Positions 1 to 8,303 of a stretch of DNA of 64,000 nt are shown here, piece after piece. Position 1 is the first letter of the stretch. Each line of letters opens with the position of its first letter. The DNA is from Cryobacterium glucosi (lineage in GTDB: Bacteria > Actinomycetota > Actinomycetes > Actinomycetales > Microbacteriaceae): NCBI RefSeq assembly GCF_004402235.1, contig NZ_SOFS01000023.1, positions 29,315-93,314 on the forward strand. Reading direction: 5' to 3'. A program made the position numbers and the translations under genes. Under the pieces are notes generated by a model. It did no database searches. It had not been told where the DNA came from and saw only the letters and a list, made by a program, of their open reading frames with translations.

Positions 1-491
1 GCGGAGCGAAGGTCTACGCCGAGGTGCTCGGCGGGGCGCTCACGAGCGACGGCTTCAGCATCGTCGCCCCTGACCCCACCGGACAGTACGCGAGCGCCGC
101 GATGACGAAGGCGCTCACGAAGGCGAAGCTCAACCCGAGCGACATCGACGTGATCTGCGCGCACGGCACCTCGACGCAGGCCAACGACCGCGCCGAGACC
201 TCCGCGATCCGGCGGGCGCTCGGGCACGCCGCCGACCGCATCGCCGTCACGGCGCCCAAGTCGATGACCGGACACATGATCGGTGCGGCCGGGGCGCTGT
301 CCGGACTGCTCTGTGCGCTGAGCATCAAGACGGGCATCATCCCCCCGACGATCAACTACACGACGCCGGACCCCGACTGCACGCTCGACTACGTGCCGCT
401 CGTGGCCCGTGAGCGGCCCGTGCGCTACGCCCTCGCGAACGCCTTCGGCTTCGGCGGCCAGAACTGCATCGTCGCGTTCGGCGCGCTGTAG
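1..491 (+). CDS. fabF: Beta-ketoacyl-ACP synthase II (FabF-like), 3' part
   Basis: This is the C-terminal ~162 residues of a condensing enzyme of type II fatty acid synthesis, which extends malonyl-ACP in the cytoplasm. The frame is open from base 3 (GAKVYAEVLGGA), so the start lies outside the window. Visible KAS signatures are the catalytic-His motif HGTSTQAND, the Lys/His motif KSMTGHMIGAAGA and the C-terminal NAFGFGGQN glycine loop. The nucleophile Cys region is upstream of the window. In actinobacteria fabF usually closes a fabD-fabH-acpP-fabF operon, which fits a gene ending here with pncB starting independently 94 bp later. The family is certain; the exact paralogue (KAS I versus II) is not provable from this half. 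Confidence 0.9.
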   Translation, partial: GAKVYAEVLGGALTSDGFSIVAPDPTGQYASAAMTKALTKAKLNPSDIDVICAHGTSTQANDRAETSAIRRALGHAADRIAVTAPKSMTGHMIGAAGALSGLLCALSIKTGIIPPTINYTTPDPDCTLDYVPLVARERPVRYALANAFGFGGQNCIVAFGAL

Positions 492-572
492 GGAAAGTAT
501 GACCAGGCGCGGCCGGGGCAGGCTGGGAACGCCGGCCGCGGCCCGTCCGCTGGGGCAACCCCGCCGGAGGAA

Positions 573-578
573 TAGGCT
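573..578 (+). promoter_or_regulatory. -10 box of leaderless pncB promoter
   Basis: TAGGCT lies exactly 6 nt before the GTG of pncB, so transcription should begin at or next to the start codon. A GGAGGA at 567-572 is upstream of this box and too far from the GTG to act as a ribosome site. Confidence 0.55.
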
Positions 579-584
579 GGCCGG

Positions 585-1913
585 GTGACTGAATCCTCCG
601 CGTTCCGCACCGACCGATACGAGCTCACCATGGTGGACGCCGCCATCCAGAGCGGCACCGCAGACCGGGAGTGCCTCTTCGAGGCGTTCGCCCGGCGGCT
701 GCCGGATGGGCGCCGCTACGGCATCGTCGCGGGCACGGGGCGCCTGCTCGAGCTCATCCGGGACTTCCGATTCACGGATGCCGAGCTCACCTGGCTGCGC
801 GACAACCACGTCGTGCGCACGCCCACCCTCGACTGGCTCGCCGACTACGCCTTCCGCGGCAATATCTGGGGCTACCAGGAGGGCGAGGCGTACTTCCCCG
901 GCTCTCCCCTGTTCTCCGTCGAGGGCAGCTTCGCCGACGCCGTCGTGCTCGAAACCCTGGTGTTGAGCGTGCTCAACTACGACAGCGCCGTCGCTAGCGC
1001 GGCCGCGCGCATGGTCTCGGTGAGCCTCGGCCGGCCGATCGCCGAGATGGGCTCGCGCCGCACGAGCGAGTACGCCGCCGTCGCCGCCGCCCGCGCGGCG
1101 TACATCGCCGGGTTCGCGTCCACGAGCAATCTCGAGGCCGGGCGCAGCTGGGGCATCCCCACGATGGGTACGGCGGCCCATTCCTTCACGCTCCTGCACG
1201 ACAGCGAAGCGGATGCCTTCGAAGCCCAGGTGGCGGCGTTCGGCTCCTCGACGACCCTACTCGTCGACACCTACAACATCCAGGCCGGAATCGACAGGGC
1301 CGTCGCGGTCGCCGGGACAGGGCTCGGTTCGATCCGGATCGACTCAGGGGACCTCCCGACCGTCGTCGCCGGCGCGCGCGCCCAGCTCGACTCGCTCGGC
1401 GCGGTCAACACCCACATCACGGTGACAAGCGACCTCGACGAGTATTCGATCGCCGCACTGTCGGCGTCTCCCGTCGACGCGTTCGGCGTCGGCACCTCCC
1501 TCGTCACGGGTTCTGGTGCCCCCGCCGCCGGGATGGTCTACAAGCTCGTCGCGCACCGGAACGACGCCGGCGAGTGGGTGTCTGTCGCGAAGACATCCGC
1601 GGCCAAGGTCTCGGTCGGGGGCCTCAAGCGGGCCGTTCGACGTCTCGACGCGAGCGGAACGGCCCGCGCCGAGGTCGTCCTGCTCGGCGGCGACCCCGCA
1701 GACACGACGGAGCCCGCGGAGGAATCCGGGCGGGACCGGGTACTGCTCGTCCCGCTCGTCACAGACGGCGTGATCGACGAAAGCCACCTCGGGGCGGCCG
1801 GCACGGAACGCGCGAGACTGCACCATGCCTCTGTGATGCGTGAGCTGCCGATCGAGGCTTTCCGCCTCGGCCGCGGGGAGCCCGTCATCCCGACGATCTA
1901 CGAGCAGGGGTAG
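585..1913 (+). CDS. pncB: Nicotinate phosphoribosyltransferase
   Basis: This enzyme converts nicotinate plus PRPP (ATP-assisted) to nicotinate mononucleotide, the entry to NAD salvage (Preiss-Handler pathway). The 442 residues match the family length. Visible motifs are the N-terminal FRTDRYELTM, MGSRRTSEYAAV near 155, the GTAAHSF motif with the phosphorylatable His near 199, and IRIDSGDL near 250 in the PRPP/substrate site. The GTG start follows a TAGGCT box by 6 nt, which suggests a leaderless transcript. The NAD de novo operon is at 28-34 kb of the same window, but no NrtR-type GTCA-N3-TGAC box was seen here, so salvage may be controlled separately. Confidence 0.95.
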   Translation: MTESSAFRTDRYELTMVDAAIQSGTADRECLFEAFARRLPDGRRYGIVAGTGRLLELIRDFRFTDAELTWLRDNHVVRTPTLDWLADYAFRGNIWGYQEGEAYFPGSPLFSVEGSFADAVVLETLVLSVLNYDSAVASAAARMVSVSLGRPIAEMGSRRTSEYAAVAAARAAYIAGFASTSNLEAGRSWGIPTMGTAAHSFTLLHDSEADAFEAQVAAFGSSTTLLVDTYNIQAGIDRAVAVAGTGLGSIRIDSGDLPTVVAGARAQLDSLGAVNTHITVTSDLDEYSIAALSASPVDAFGVGTSLVTGSGAPAAGMVYKLVAHRNDAGEWVSVAKTSAAKVSVGGLKRAVRRLDASGTARAEVVLLGGDPADTTEPAEESGRDRVLLVPLVTDGVIDESHLGAAGTERARLHHASVMRELPIEAFRLGRGEPVIPTIYEQG

Positions 1914-1950
1914 ACAGGTACGGGTAGACCGGAAGGGGTCTGCGGAACCG

Positions 1951-2244
1951 CTACTTCTTCATCGTGTCGTAGATCTCTTTACAGGTCGGGCAGATCGGGA
2001 ACTTCTCCGGGTCGCGACCGGGAATCCACATCTTCCCGCACAGTGCCTTGACCGGCTTGCCGGAGATGGCGCTCTCGAGGATCTTGTCTTTGGGTACGTA
2101 GTGGGAGAACCGCTCGTGGTCGCCCGGTTCGATCTGCTCGGTGTTGAGCAGTTCCTCGAGCTCGCGGTCGAGCGTGGACGTACCGCCGCCCGGCTGGCCG
2201 GGGTTGCCCGGTTCGGCGATACTGGCGCGAATGATTCTGATCAT
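1951..2244 (-). CDS. DUF3039 protein, small zinc-ribbon-like
   Basis: This is a 97-residue cytoplasmic protein of the actinobacterial DUF3039 family, of unknown function. The C-terminal half carries C-x(n)-CPTC (ALCGKMW ... FPICPTCKEIYD), consistent with a small metal-binding fold. The N-terminal quarter is Gly/Pro-rich. The ATG at 2244 was chosen because the family begins with MIRIIRAS-like sequence, and a TAGACT box lies 7 nt upstream of it, again suggesting a leaderless transcript. A longer in-frame reading to 2544 only shadows the neighbouring alkD-like gene. It converges on pncB (37 bp between stops). Confidence 0.85.
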   Translation of the reverse strand: MIRIIRASIAEPGNPGQPGGGTSTLDRELEELLNTEQIEPGDHERFSHYVPKDKILESAISGKPVKALCGKMWIPGRDPEKFPICPTCKEIYDTMKK

Positions 2245-2251
2245 GGGTCCT

Positions 2252-2257
2252 AGTCTA
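2252..2257 (-). promoter_or_regulatory. -10 box of leaderless DUF3039 gene promoter
   Basis: TAGACT reads on the minus strand 7 nt before the ATG at 2244. It sits in the 20-bp gap behind the AlkD-like gene, so the DUF3039 gene has its own start site. Confidence 0.45.
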
Positions 2258-2264
2258 GGCAGCG

Positions 2265-2747
2265 TCAGGCTTCCCTCACGAGGGCGGCGGTGCGGCGGAG
2301 CCACGGGTCCTGGTCGCGCGCCCAGCGCTCGATGGCGGCATCCGCCCTGGTGCGAGGGAGTCCGGAGAGCCGTCCGACGAGGGGGCGGGTGACATCGCGG
2401 GCGAGCGGATCCGCGAGCGCGGCCAGCCGGGCGTCGCGGAGGAAGCCTTCGATCCGGGTGAGATCGGTGTTGGTCAGCAGTGCGACGTTCGACTGCAGCA
2501 GGACGACGGCGGCGAACCGGCGCTCGAAGACGGGAACGTCCCACAGCTCTGTGCTGAGCGCCGTGACCTCGTCATGCGTCAGCCCCGGGTACCGCCGGGC
2601 AGCGTCCCGGATCGTGCCCCGGATCGCCCCGATCGTCGCCCCGTAGAAGTCCAGGTCGCTTCCGAGTCTGGTCTTCTCCGCCTGGGCCCGGTATTCGTCC
2701 CCCTCGTTGCGCAGGGTGGTATCGACGAACTCGCAGGCGGCGCTCAC
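2265..2747 (-). CDS. AlkD-like DNA alkylation repair protein, C-terminally short
   Basis: This 160-residue all-helical protein is related to DNA-alkylation-repair glycosylases of the AlkC/AlkD HEAT-repeat type. The family-like landmarks are FYGATIGAIR, TELWDVPVFERRFAAVVLL, ADPLARDVTRPLVGRL and IERWARDQDPWLRRTAALV. Full-length AlkD proteins run about 220-240 residues; this one stops directly after WLRRTAALVREA, so the last HEAT repeats are missing, and only 20 bp follow before the next gene. The Trp usually found before ALADPLA is Leu. GTG 2747 is taken as the start because it lies just behind the stop of the ABC permease (2755); codons further upstream only mirror the permease. It may be inactive or have an altered substrate. 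Confidence 0.6.
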   Translation of the reverse strand: MSAACEFVDTTLRNEGDEYRAQAEKTRLGSDLDFYGATIGAIRGTIRDAARRYPGLTHDEVTALSTELWDVPVFERRFAAVVLLQSNVALLTNTDLTRIEGFLRDARLAALADPLARDVTRPLVGRLSGLPRTRADAAIERWARDQDPWLRRTAALVREA

Positions 2748-2754
2748 CGACGGG

Positions 2755-4332
2755 TCAGGCGCGCAGCGCCGAGGCGAGCATCTCGGGTCCGCGGGCGTCG
2801 AACGTGCGGCCCCCGAGCCAGATGCCGCCCCAGAGGGTGAGCAGGCCGACGACGACACCACTCGCGAGGGACGGCAGCAGCCAGACCGGATCGACGAAGA
2901 GGCCGAGGACCGCGAACCCGATCGCCGGGAGCGAGAGGATGACCGATCCGACGAGGGTCACGGACTGGATCAGCGCTGCCGCGGTGTCGGAGGCTTGCGG
3001 CTGCGTGAACGGGCTGTCGCCTGGCTTGGATGCCGGGTAGGGGAAGCGCGCCGAGCTGTAGCTCGAGAAACCGAGTCCGGTCAGCAGGATGCAGGTGCTC
3101 ACGCCGAGCACGGCGGGGAACGCGCCCCAGTCGCCGTACACGGCGACGCTGATGCACGAGCCGATGCCGATCAGTGGGATTCCGACCAGGAACGCGGGAA
3201 CGAGACGGCCCATCCGGTCGGCCATGCCCCGGGTGCCGGAGACGACGTGCAGCCAGATCGCGGTGTGGTCGAACGCGACGTCGTTGTGAAGCGCCCAGCC
3301 GAGGAAGATGCACATCAGCGGCACCGGCAGGAGCGCGAGGGCCTGGACCGGAACCCCGGCGAACGCGAGCGGGAGAACGACGAGCACCGGGATCACCGGG
3401 ATCATCACGAGGGACATGCCGTAGCGGGGGTCCCTGCGCCAGTAGGTCAGGCTTCGTGCGGCGATGGCGCCCGCGGCATTGTTCGGCAGGCGGTCGAACC
3501 AGCCGAGGCCGCCGTACTCCTTGGCGACGGCTTCCCTGCCGGGTGAGACGAGCATCCGGCTCACGAGCGCTTGCCAGGCGACCCAGAGGACGAGCAGGAA
3601 TGCCGCGGCCTCGAGCAGCTTGAGGAGTGCAGCACCCCAGTCCCCACCTGCCGCGTCGCCGGGCGCCGACCAGGCCGCCCCGAGCGGAGTCCAGCCGAGG
3701 ATACTGCTGAGGCCGCCGATGAAGCCCGTGCCGTAGAGACTCCAGTCGAGGTTGACCACGAGCACGGTGACGGGAGCGAACATGACGAGCAGGAGAACGC
3801 CGACGATTCCGGCGATCTCCCGCGCGCGGCGAGTGGCCAGCAGGAACGAAGCAATGGACGTACTGACCCGGGAGCCGAGCATGCAGGTGGCAAGGAGGAG
3901 CGCCGCGGACAGGACGGCGAACACGGTCTCACCGGGTCCGCGCGACCAGGTCACGATGGTGCCGAGCAGCACGATCGTGAGCACGATTGCGGGGACGCCG
4001 ATCAGTGCGGACACGGCAAGCCCCAGCGACAGTTGCCGGTTGGGGATGCCCATGACCGCGAACTTGCGGGGGTCCATGCTGTCGTCGATGCCCGTCATGA
4101 GCGGAATCAGCAGGAAGCCGAGCACGACGAGCGAGCCGGCGACCACGATGCCGTCACGGATCGAACCGACGCCGTCGTCGACGAAGCGCAGGCCGACAAG
4201 CAGGGCGAAGATCCCGGCCGCGACCGCGAGCCCATAGAGCAGTCCGATCACGATGCCGACGACCTGCCAGGGGCTCCGCCGGAAGAGATTGCCGAAGAGC
4301 CGGAGCTTCAGTCCGAGAAACTGTGCAACCAT
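2755..4332 (-). CDS. ABC transporter permease, multi-spanning
   Basis: This is a 525-residue integral membrane protein with about 12 hydrophobic segments, for example QVVGIVIGLLYGLAVAAGIF near the N-terminus and VGVLLLVMFAPVTVLVV mid-protein. It is the membrane partner of the ATPase encoded immediately upstream; the two genes overlap by 25 bp and are certainly co-translated. The architecture resembles actinobacterial ABC-2-like exporters or lipid/peptide efflux permeases. No substrate can be read from the sequence. Confidence 0.8.
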   Translation of the reverse strand: MVAQFLGLKLRLFGNLFRRSPWQVVGIVIGLLYGLAVAAGIFALLVGLRFVDDGVGSIRDGIVVAGSLVVLGFLLIPLMTGIDDSMDPRKFAVMGIPNRQLSLGLAVSALIGVPAIVLTIVLLGTIVTWSRGPGETVFAVLSAALLLATCMLGSRVSTSIASFLLATRRAREIAGIVGVLLLVMFAPVTVLVVNLDWSLYGTGFIGGLSSILGWTPLGAAWSAPGDAAGGDWGAALLKLLEAAAFLLVLWVAWQALVSRMLVSPGREAVAKEYGGLGWFDRLPNNAAGAIAARSLTYWRRDPRYGMSLVMIPVIPVLVVLPLAFAGVPVQALALLPVPLMCIFLGWALHNDVAFDHTAIWLHVVSGTRGMADRMGRLVPAFLVGIPLIGIGSCISVAVYGDWGAFPAVLGVSTCILLTGLGFSSYSSARFPYPASKPGDSPFTQPQASDTAAALIQSVTLVGSVILSLPAIGFAVLGLFVDPVWLLPSLASGVVVGLLTLWGGIWLGGRTFDARGPEMLASALRA

Positions 4333-6509
4333 TCCATCCCCTCCGCCACTTTTCGCCCTCCGGCGAGTTCGATGAACCGTTCTTCGAGGGTCTGCCCGCC
4401 ACGCACCTCGTCGACAGTGCCGGCCGCGAGGACCTTGCCGTTGACGATGATCGCGACGTGATCGCAGACCCGCTGGATCAGGTCCATGCTGTGGCTCGAG
4501 AGGACGACGGTGCCGCCACTTGCAACGTACTTCTGCAGGATCTCGGTCACGTTGACCGCCGAGACCGGGTCGACGGATTCGAACGGTTCGTCGAGAACGA
4601 GCAGGCGCGGCGAGTGGATCATCGCGCAGGCCAGGGCGATCTTCTTGGTCATGCCCGCCGAGTAATCGGCGACCAGTCGGTTGAGTGCGTCCTCGAGTCC
4701 GAACGCAACGGCGAGGTCGGCGGATCGTTTCCGGACGGTCGCCCCGTCGAGCCCGCGGAGCACGCCGGCGTAGTAGAGCAGCTGGGCGCCGGTCAGGCGG
4801 TCGAAGAGACGCAGTCGGTCCGGCAGCACCCCGATGACGCGCTTCGCGGCGATCGGGTCGCTCCAGACGTCGATGCCGTGGACCTCGATCGAACCGTCGT
4901 CCGGACGGAGGAGGCCGGTGACCATGGAGAGGGTCGTGGTCTTGCCCGCACCGTTCGGGCCGACGATGCCGTAGAAGGAGCCGGTGCGGACCTCGAGGTT
5001 GATTCCGGAGACGGCGAGCGTGCTTCCGAAGGACTTACGCAGGGCCGTGACAGAGAGGACGACAGGGGCGGGTGCGGTACGGGCACCGGGAGCGATGGCG
5101 AGGTTCGCGGCAGCCGGCTCGGCAGGCTCGACCTCTGGCTCTGGCTCCGGTTCCGGTTCGGGTTCCGGCTCGGGTTCTGGTTCCGGTTCCGGTTCCGGTT
5201 CGGACACGAGCTCCGGCACGGGCGGGGCCTGCGGCTCCACCGAGTGCACGGTTTCGGGCTCGGTTTCTGTCTCGGGCACGAGTTCGGTTTCCGACTCGGT
5301 GACGGGCTCAGTTTCGGGCTCACTGGGGAGATCGGTGACGGGCTCCGCGTCAGGCTCGGTTGCGGGCTCGGTGACGGTCGCCGGCTCGTCGAGAGTCGAG
5401 GACCCTGCCGCCTTCGCGACGATCGGCACGGGTGCTGCGGCGACGACGGGCCCGGGGTCGGGCTCCGGAGCGTCGATCGGCTCAGGGACAGCGACGAGTC
5501 CCGGTTCCGGAACGGATGGGGCAATCGGCTCACCAGCACGAACCGGTGCCGGTACCGGCATGACCTTGGTCGCGGGCGGAGGTGTCGGGTCCGGACGGAC
5601 CGTCGACACCTCGTCGTCCTTCGGCTGCGTGGCTGCCGGCGTGGTGGACTTGTTCTCGACGGGGGGCAGGTGCAGGCCGAGGACGGCCGTGGCGACCCAG
5701 TCTCTGGAGGTCCCGACTCCCGGGCGGATGCGTGGGGGCTTGGGAACGGCGGGAGGCGCTGAGACAACGGATGGCACGACGATCGGCACGACGCCGGGTA
5801 CGGGAAGCCAGCCGCCGCGTGCGGGCGCGTCCGGCGGCATGGGGCCGAGTGAACGCTTGGCGAGGGCCTCGGTGCGGGCCTGCGCCTGGGCGCGGGCAAG
5901 CGCCTCCGGGTCGGGACGCGGTTTGATCGCGGCCAGAGCCAGGGCATCGGCCTGCGCCTTCGCGCGTGCGGCGGCATCCGCCTGGGCGCGCGCCTCGGCC
6001 GCCTCGTACTCGCGAGCCTGGGCAGCTGCGTACTCTTCGGCTTCGGCACGGGCACGAGCCTCCGCCTCCGCCTCGGCCTGCGCCTGGGCGAGGGCTTCCG
6101 CGGCGGCAAGGGCCTCCGCACGGACGACGGCAGCCTTCGCGGCACGCGACTTCGCCGCGCTCGCCCTCGCGGCGCGTTGACGAGCGGCCGTCTCGGCCTT
6201 TTCTGCGGTCGTGCGGGTCTTGGCCGCGGCTCCTGCCGCAGGGGCGACATGGGTCGGGGACGGCTCGGCCGGATCAGCGGGTTTCTGGGGAGCCGCGGCA
6301 ACCTTGCGAACCGGGCTGGCGCGGGGCTTCTGGGTTCGGGCGACGGGGGTTCGGGCTGCCGGAGTTCGGGGTGAAGCGGTGCGCGCCGAGGTTGCGCGGT
6401 CGGGCGTCGTCTTGGCCGGACGCGCCGGAATGGCTGCGTCGTTCGACGGGGCCGAATCGGACGCGGGCACAGTTGTGGTCGGCTCGTTGGGCTCGGAGTT
6501 GGGAGGCAC
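4308..6509 (-). CDS. ABC transporter ATPase with ~480-residue low-complexity N-terminal extension
   Basis: The last ~245 residues are a normal ABC ATPase: Walker A GPNGAGKTTT near residue 517, signature YSAGMTKKIALA, Walker B LLVLDEPFESVD and switch His in VVLSSHSMD. The first ~480 residues are unlike any standard ABC protein: a Pro/Thr/Ala/Lys-rich segment, then an Ala-rich charged stretch (~120-230, AEAEARARAEAEEYAAAQA) likely to form a long helix or coiled coil, a Pro/Val linker, then an acidic Glu-Pro repeat (about 12 EP units near 431-460). The start was set at GTG 6509 because AGGTGA lies 5 nt upstream; the longer reading to 6665 has no ribosome site. The tail is probably intrinsically disordered and could reach the envelope-facing machinery or the nucleoid; its role is unknown. 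Confidence 0.85.
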   Translation of the reverse strand: MPPNSEPNEPTTTVPASDSAPSNDAAIPARPAKTTPDRATSARTASPRTPAARTPVARTQKPRASPVRKVAAAPQKPADPAEPSPTHVAPAAGAAAKTRTTAEKAETAARQRAARASAAKSRAAKAAVVRAEALAAAEALAQAQAEAEAEARARAEAEEYAAAQAREYEAAEARAQADAAARAKAQADALALAAIKPRPDPEALARAQAQARTEALAKRSLGPMPPDAPARGGWLPVPGVVPIVVPSVVSAPPAVPKPPRIRPGVGTSRDWVATAVLGLHLPPVENKSTTPAATQPKDDEVSTVRPDPTPPPATKVMPVPAPVRAGEPIAPSVPEPGLVAVPEPIDAPEPDPGPVVAAAPVPIVAKAAGSSTLDEPATVTEPATEPDAEPVTDLPSEPETEPVTESETELVPETETEPETVHSVEPQAPPVPELVSEPEPEPEPEPEPEPEPEPEPEPEVEPAEPAAANLAIAPGARTAPAPVVLSVTALRKSFGSTLAVSGINLEVRTGSFYGIVGPNGAGKTTTLSMVTGLLRPDDGSIEVHGIDVWSDPIAAKRVIGVLPDRLRLFDRLTGAQLLYYAGVLRGLDGATVRKRSADLAVAFGLEDALNRLVADYSAGMTKKIALACAMIHSPRLLVLDEPFESVDPVSAVNVTEILQKYVASGGTVVLSSHSMDLIQRVCDHVAIIVNGKVLAAGTVDEVRGGQTLEERFIELAGGRKVAEGMEWLHSFSD

Positions 6510-6648
6510 GTGAGTCACCTCGCCAACCCTACCAACGACCCTCCGACAAGACTGGATGGCGGGCGCGAATCCCGCCGAAAACGCGCTCGACCCGGCCCGT
6601 TCACCGGGGCCGATTCCACGCGGCGGCACCCGAAAGGGGCACTTCGGG

Positions 6649-6654
6649 TAGACT
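6649..6654 (+). promoter_or_regulatory. Probable -10 box of the nucleotidyltransferase gene
   Basis: TAGACT about 110 bp before the nucleotidyltransferase start gives a predicted leader of ~105 nt. The 258-bp gap between the divergent ABC ATPase and this gene holds no other clear element. Confidence 0.35.
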
Positions 6655-6767
6655 GACCCTTTCATGTTGGTGTGTCTGAACGGAAAAGACGAGGTGAACC
6701 ACAGGCAAACTGGCTCGACATTTTTCGAACCGGGCGCAGGTAGCCCGACACTGTTAAGGAGACAAAT

Positions 6768-7460
6768 ATGGCCACCCAGGTAGTCATTTTGGCAGCGGGA
6801 ATGGGCAGCAGACTGGGTCGTTCACTGCCCAAGCCGCTCACGGAACTCAGCGACGGCCGGTCGATCATGCGTCAGCAGTTCGACAACATCGAGCACGCAT
6901 TCGGATCCCTGGCCCGCGTCACCATCGTCGTCGGTTACAAGCTCGAGCACATCATCGAGGCGTTCCCCCAGGCATCCTTCGTCTACAACGAGGAATATGA
7001 CCAGACCAACACGTCCAAGAGCCTCCTGCGCGCCCTGCAGGCCTCCGGCGCGGGCGGGGTGCTCTGGATGAACGGCGACGTCGTCTTCGATCCCGCCGTC
7101 CTCGATCGGGCGCACGCCATGGTCGAACGCGACCAGTCTTTCGTGACGGTCAACACCTCACAGGTGTCCGAAGAAGAGGTCAAGTACACGACCGACGACG
7201 AGGGATACATCAGGGAACTCTCCAAGACCGTGACCGGTGGACTCGGAGAGGCCGTTGGCATCAACTTCATCTCCAGTGCGCACAAGGCGATCCTGGTGCG
7301 CCATCTCGCCAGGGTGAACGACCAGGACTACTTCGAGCGCGGCATCGAACTCGCGATCGAGAAGAACGGCCTGCTGATCGAACCCCTCGACATCTCCGAC
7401 TTCTACGCTGTCGAGGTCGATTTCGCCGAAGACCTCGAGCGCGCGAACCTGTTCGTCTGA
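6768..7460 (+). CDS. Sugar-phosphate/polyol nucleotidyltransferase (LicC-like)
   Basis: This 230-residue GT-A-fold nucleotidyltransferase should activate a phosphorylated alcohol or sugar with an NTP, probably CTP. The N-terminal nucleotide-binding signature is complete: LAAGMGSRLGRSLPKPL with the catalytic Lys. The metal Asp is in LWMNGDVVFDP, where many relatives have DGD. Length and the C-terminal DFYAVEVDFAEDLERA match phosphocholine/phosphoinositol cytidylyltransferase-like proteins. AAGGAG at 6756 is a good ribosome site. It opens a wall-glycopolymer locus with an ABC exporter and a CDP-alcohol phosphotransferase (12658-13485), for which it may supply the CDP-activated donor. Substrate unknown. 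Confidence 0.8.
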   Translation: MATQVVILAAGMGSRLGRSLPKPLTELSDGRSIMRQQFDNIEHAFGSLARVTIVVGYKLEHIIEAFPQASFVYNEEYDQTNTSKSLLRALQASGAGGVLWMNGDVVFDPAVLDRAHAMVERDQSFVTVNTSQVSEEEVKYTTDDEGYIRELSKTVTGGLGEAVGINFISSAHKAILVRHLARVNDQDYFERGIELAIEKNGLLIEPLDISDFYAVEVDFAEDLERANLFV

Positions 7461-7489
7461 TTCGCATTCACCCTGATTTTGTGAACATC

Positions 7490-7495
7490 TAGAGT
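7490..7495 (+). promoter_or_regulatory. -10 box of leaderless exporter operon promoter
   Basis: TAGAGT is 7 nt before GTG 7503. No Shine-Dalgarno has proper spacing, so the exporter mRNA may start at the initiation codon, independently of the upstream nucleotidyltransferase gene. Confidence 0.45.
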
Positions 7496-7502
7496 GGAGT
7501 CT

Positions 7503-8303
7503 GTGAGTAGCTACGCAGAAGTGCGCCCTGAACAGCTCACCGCTCTCTCCCGCTACCGCCACTCACTGTGGCTCCTGACCCAGCGCGACCTGCGGGTCCG
7601 CTACTCCACCTCGTTCCTCGGCTATTTCTGGTCGATCCTCGACCCGCTCGTGATGGCCGGGATCTACTGGTTCGTGTTCACCCAGGTGTTCCACCGGGGC
7701 GTCGGGCACGAGCCGTACATCATCTTCCTGCTCAGCGCGCTGCTGCCCTGGATGTGGTTCAACGGAACCGTCTCCGATTGCACGCGCGCGTTCCTGCGCG
7801 AGGCGAAGCTGATCCGGTCGACCCGGATCCCCCGCACCATCTGGGTGAACCGGCTCGTGCTCTCCAAGGGCATCGAATTCCTCGCCTCGATCCCGGTGCT
7901 CGTGCTGTTCGCCGTGTTCGCCGGCGCCCGGCCGAGCGTCGAAATCGTGTTCTTCCCGCTCGCCATCGTGATCCAGGCGATCCTCACGGCGGGGGTCGGC
8001 CTCATCGTCGCGCCGCTCGTCGTGTTCTTCCGCGATCTGGAACGCGCCGTCAAACTCATCCTGCGCTTCCTGTTCTACGCATCCCCGATCATCTACAGCA
8101 CCCAGGACCTGCCGCACCAGCTGCACTTCTGGGCGGCGTTCAATCCCCTCAGCGGCATCTTCAGCCTCTACCGGGCGGCCTTCTTCCCCGGCAACCTCGA
8201 CTGGTTCACCGTCGGCGTCAGCGCGGCCATGTCCGTCGCCTTCCTCGGGCTCGGGCTGCTGGTCTTCACGCGCACCGAGCGCGCGGTCCTGAAGGAGCTG
8301 TGA
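7503..8303 (+). CDS. ABC-2 type polysaccharide/teichoic acid export permease
   Basis: This is a 266-residue, six-segment membrane protein of the TagG/Wzm family that forms the channel for lipid-linked glycopolymers. The N-terminal amphipathic entry YRHSLWLLTQRDLRVRYSTSFLGYFWSILDPL is diagnostic, and RDLERAVKLILRFLFYASPIIYS marks the second half. The start at GTG 7503 was preferred to the in-frame GTG 7494 because a TAGAGT box lies 7 nt upstream; the 9-nt difference does not affect the protein. The stop overlaps the ATG of the ATPase (TGATG), so the two halves of the exporter are translationally coupled. Confidence 0.92.
   Translation: MSSYAEVRPEQLTALSRYRHSLWLLTQRDLRVRYSTSFLGYFWSILDPLVMAGIYWFVFTQVFHRGVGHEPYIIFLLSALLPWMWFNGTVSDCTRAFLREAKLIRSTRIPRTIWVNRLVLSKGIEFLASIPVLVLFAVFAGARPSVEIVFFPLAIVIQAILTAGVGLIVAPLVVFFRDLERAVKLILRFLFYASPIIYSTQDLPHQLHFWAAFNPLSGIFSLYRAAFFPGNLDWFTVGVSAAMSVAFLGLGLLVFTRTERAVLKEL

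Noticed and set aside
573..585. NrtR-type operator upstream of pncB
   Set aside because: Looked for GTCA-N3-TGAC; only TATGACC, a half-site, occurs at ~498, too little to call.
2265..2861. Longer AlkD-like start at 2861
   Set aside because: The extra 38 codons lie inside the ABC permease gene and show antisense/shifted composition (SSSACSPSGAASGSG), no family similarity.
5125..5215. Direct repeat GGTTCCGGTTCG-type array considered as a CRISPR-like or VNTR locus
   Set aside because: Units are 6 bp, without spacers, and encode the in-frame Glu-Pro run of the ABC ATPase; it is a coding microsatellite-like tract, not a CRISPR.
4323..5762. Long plus-strand open frame opposite the ABC ATPase
   Set aside because: It is an antisense shadow produced by the high-GC codon bias and the Glu-Pro repeat; the translation is repetitive (GFRLGFWFRFRF) with no family match.
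6664..6783. Small upstream ORF (39 codons) beginning 9 nt after the TAGACT box and overlapping the nucleotidyltransferase start out of frame
   Set aside because: Its third-position GC is near 56%, far below real genes here, and the initiator has no further support; treated as chance within the leader, though translational control cannot be excluded.
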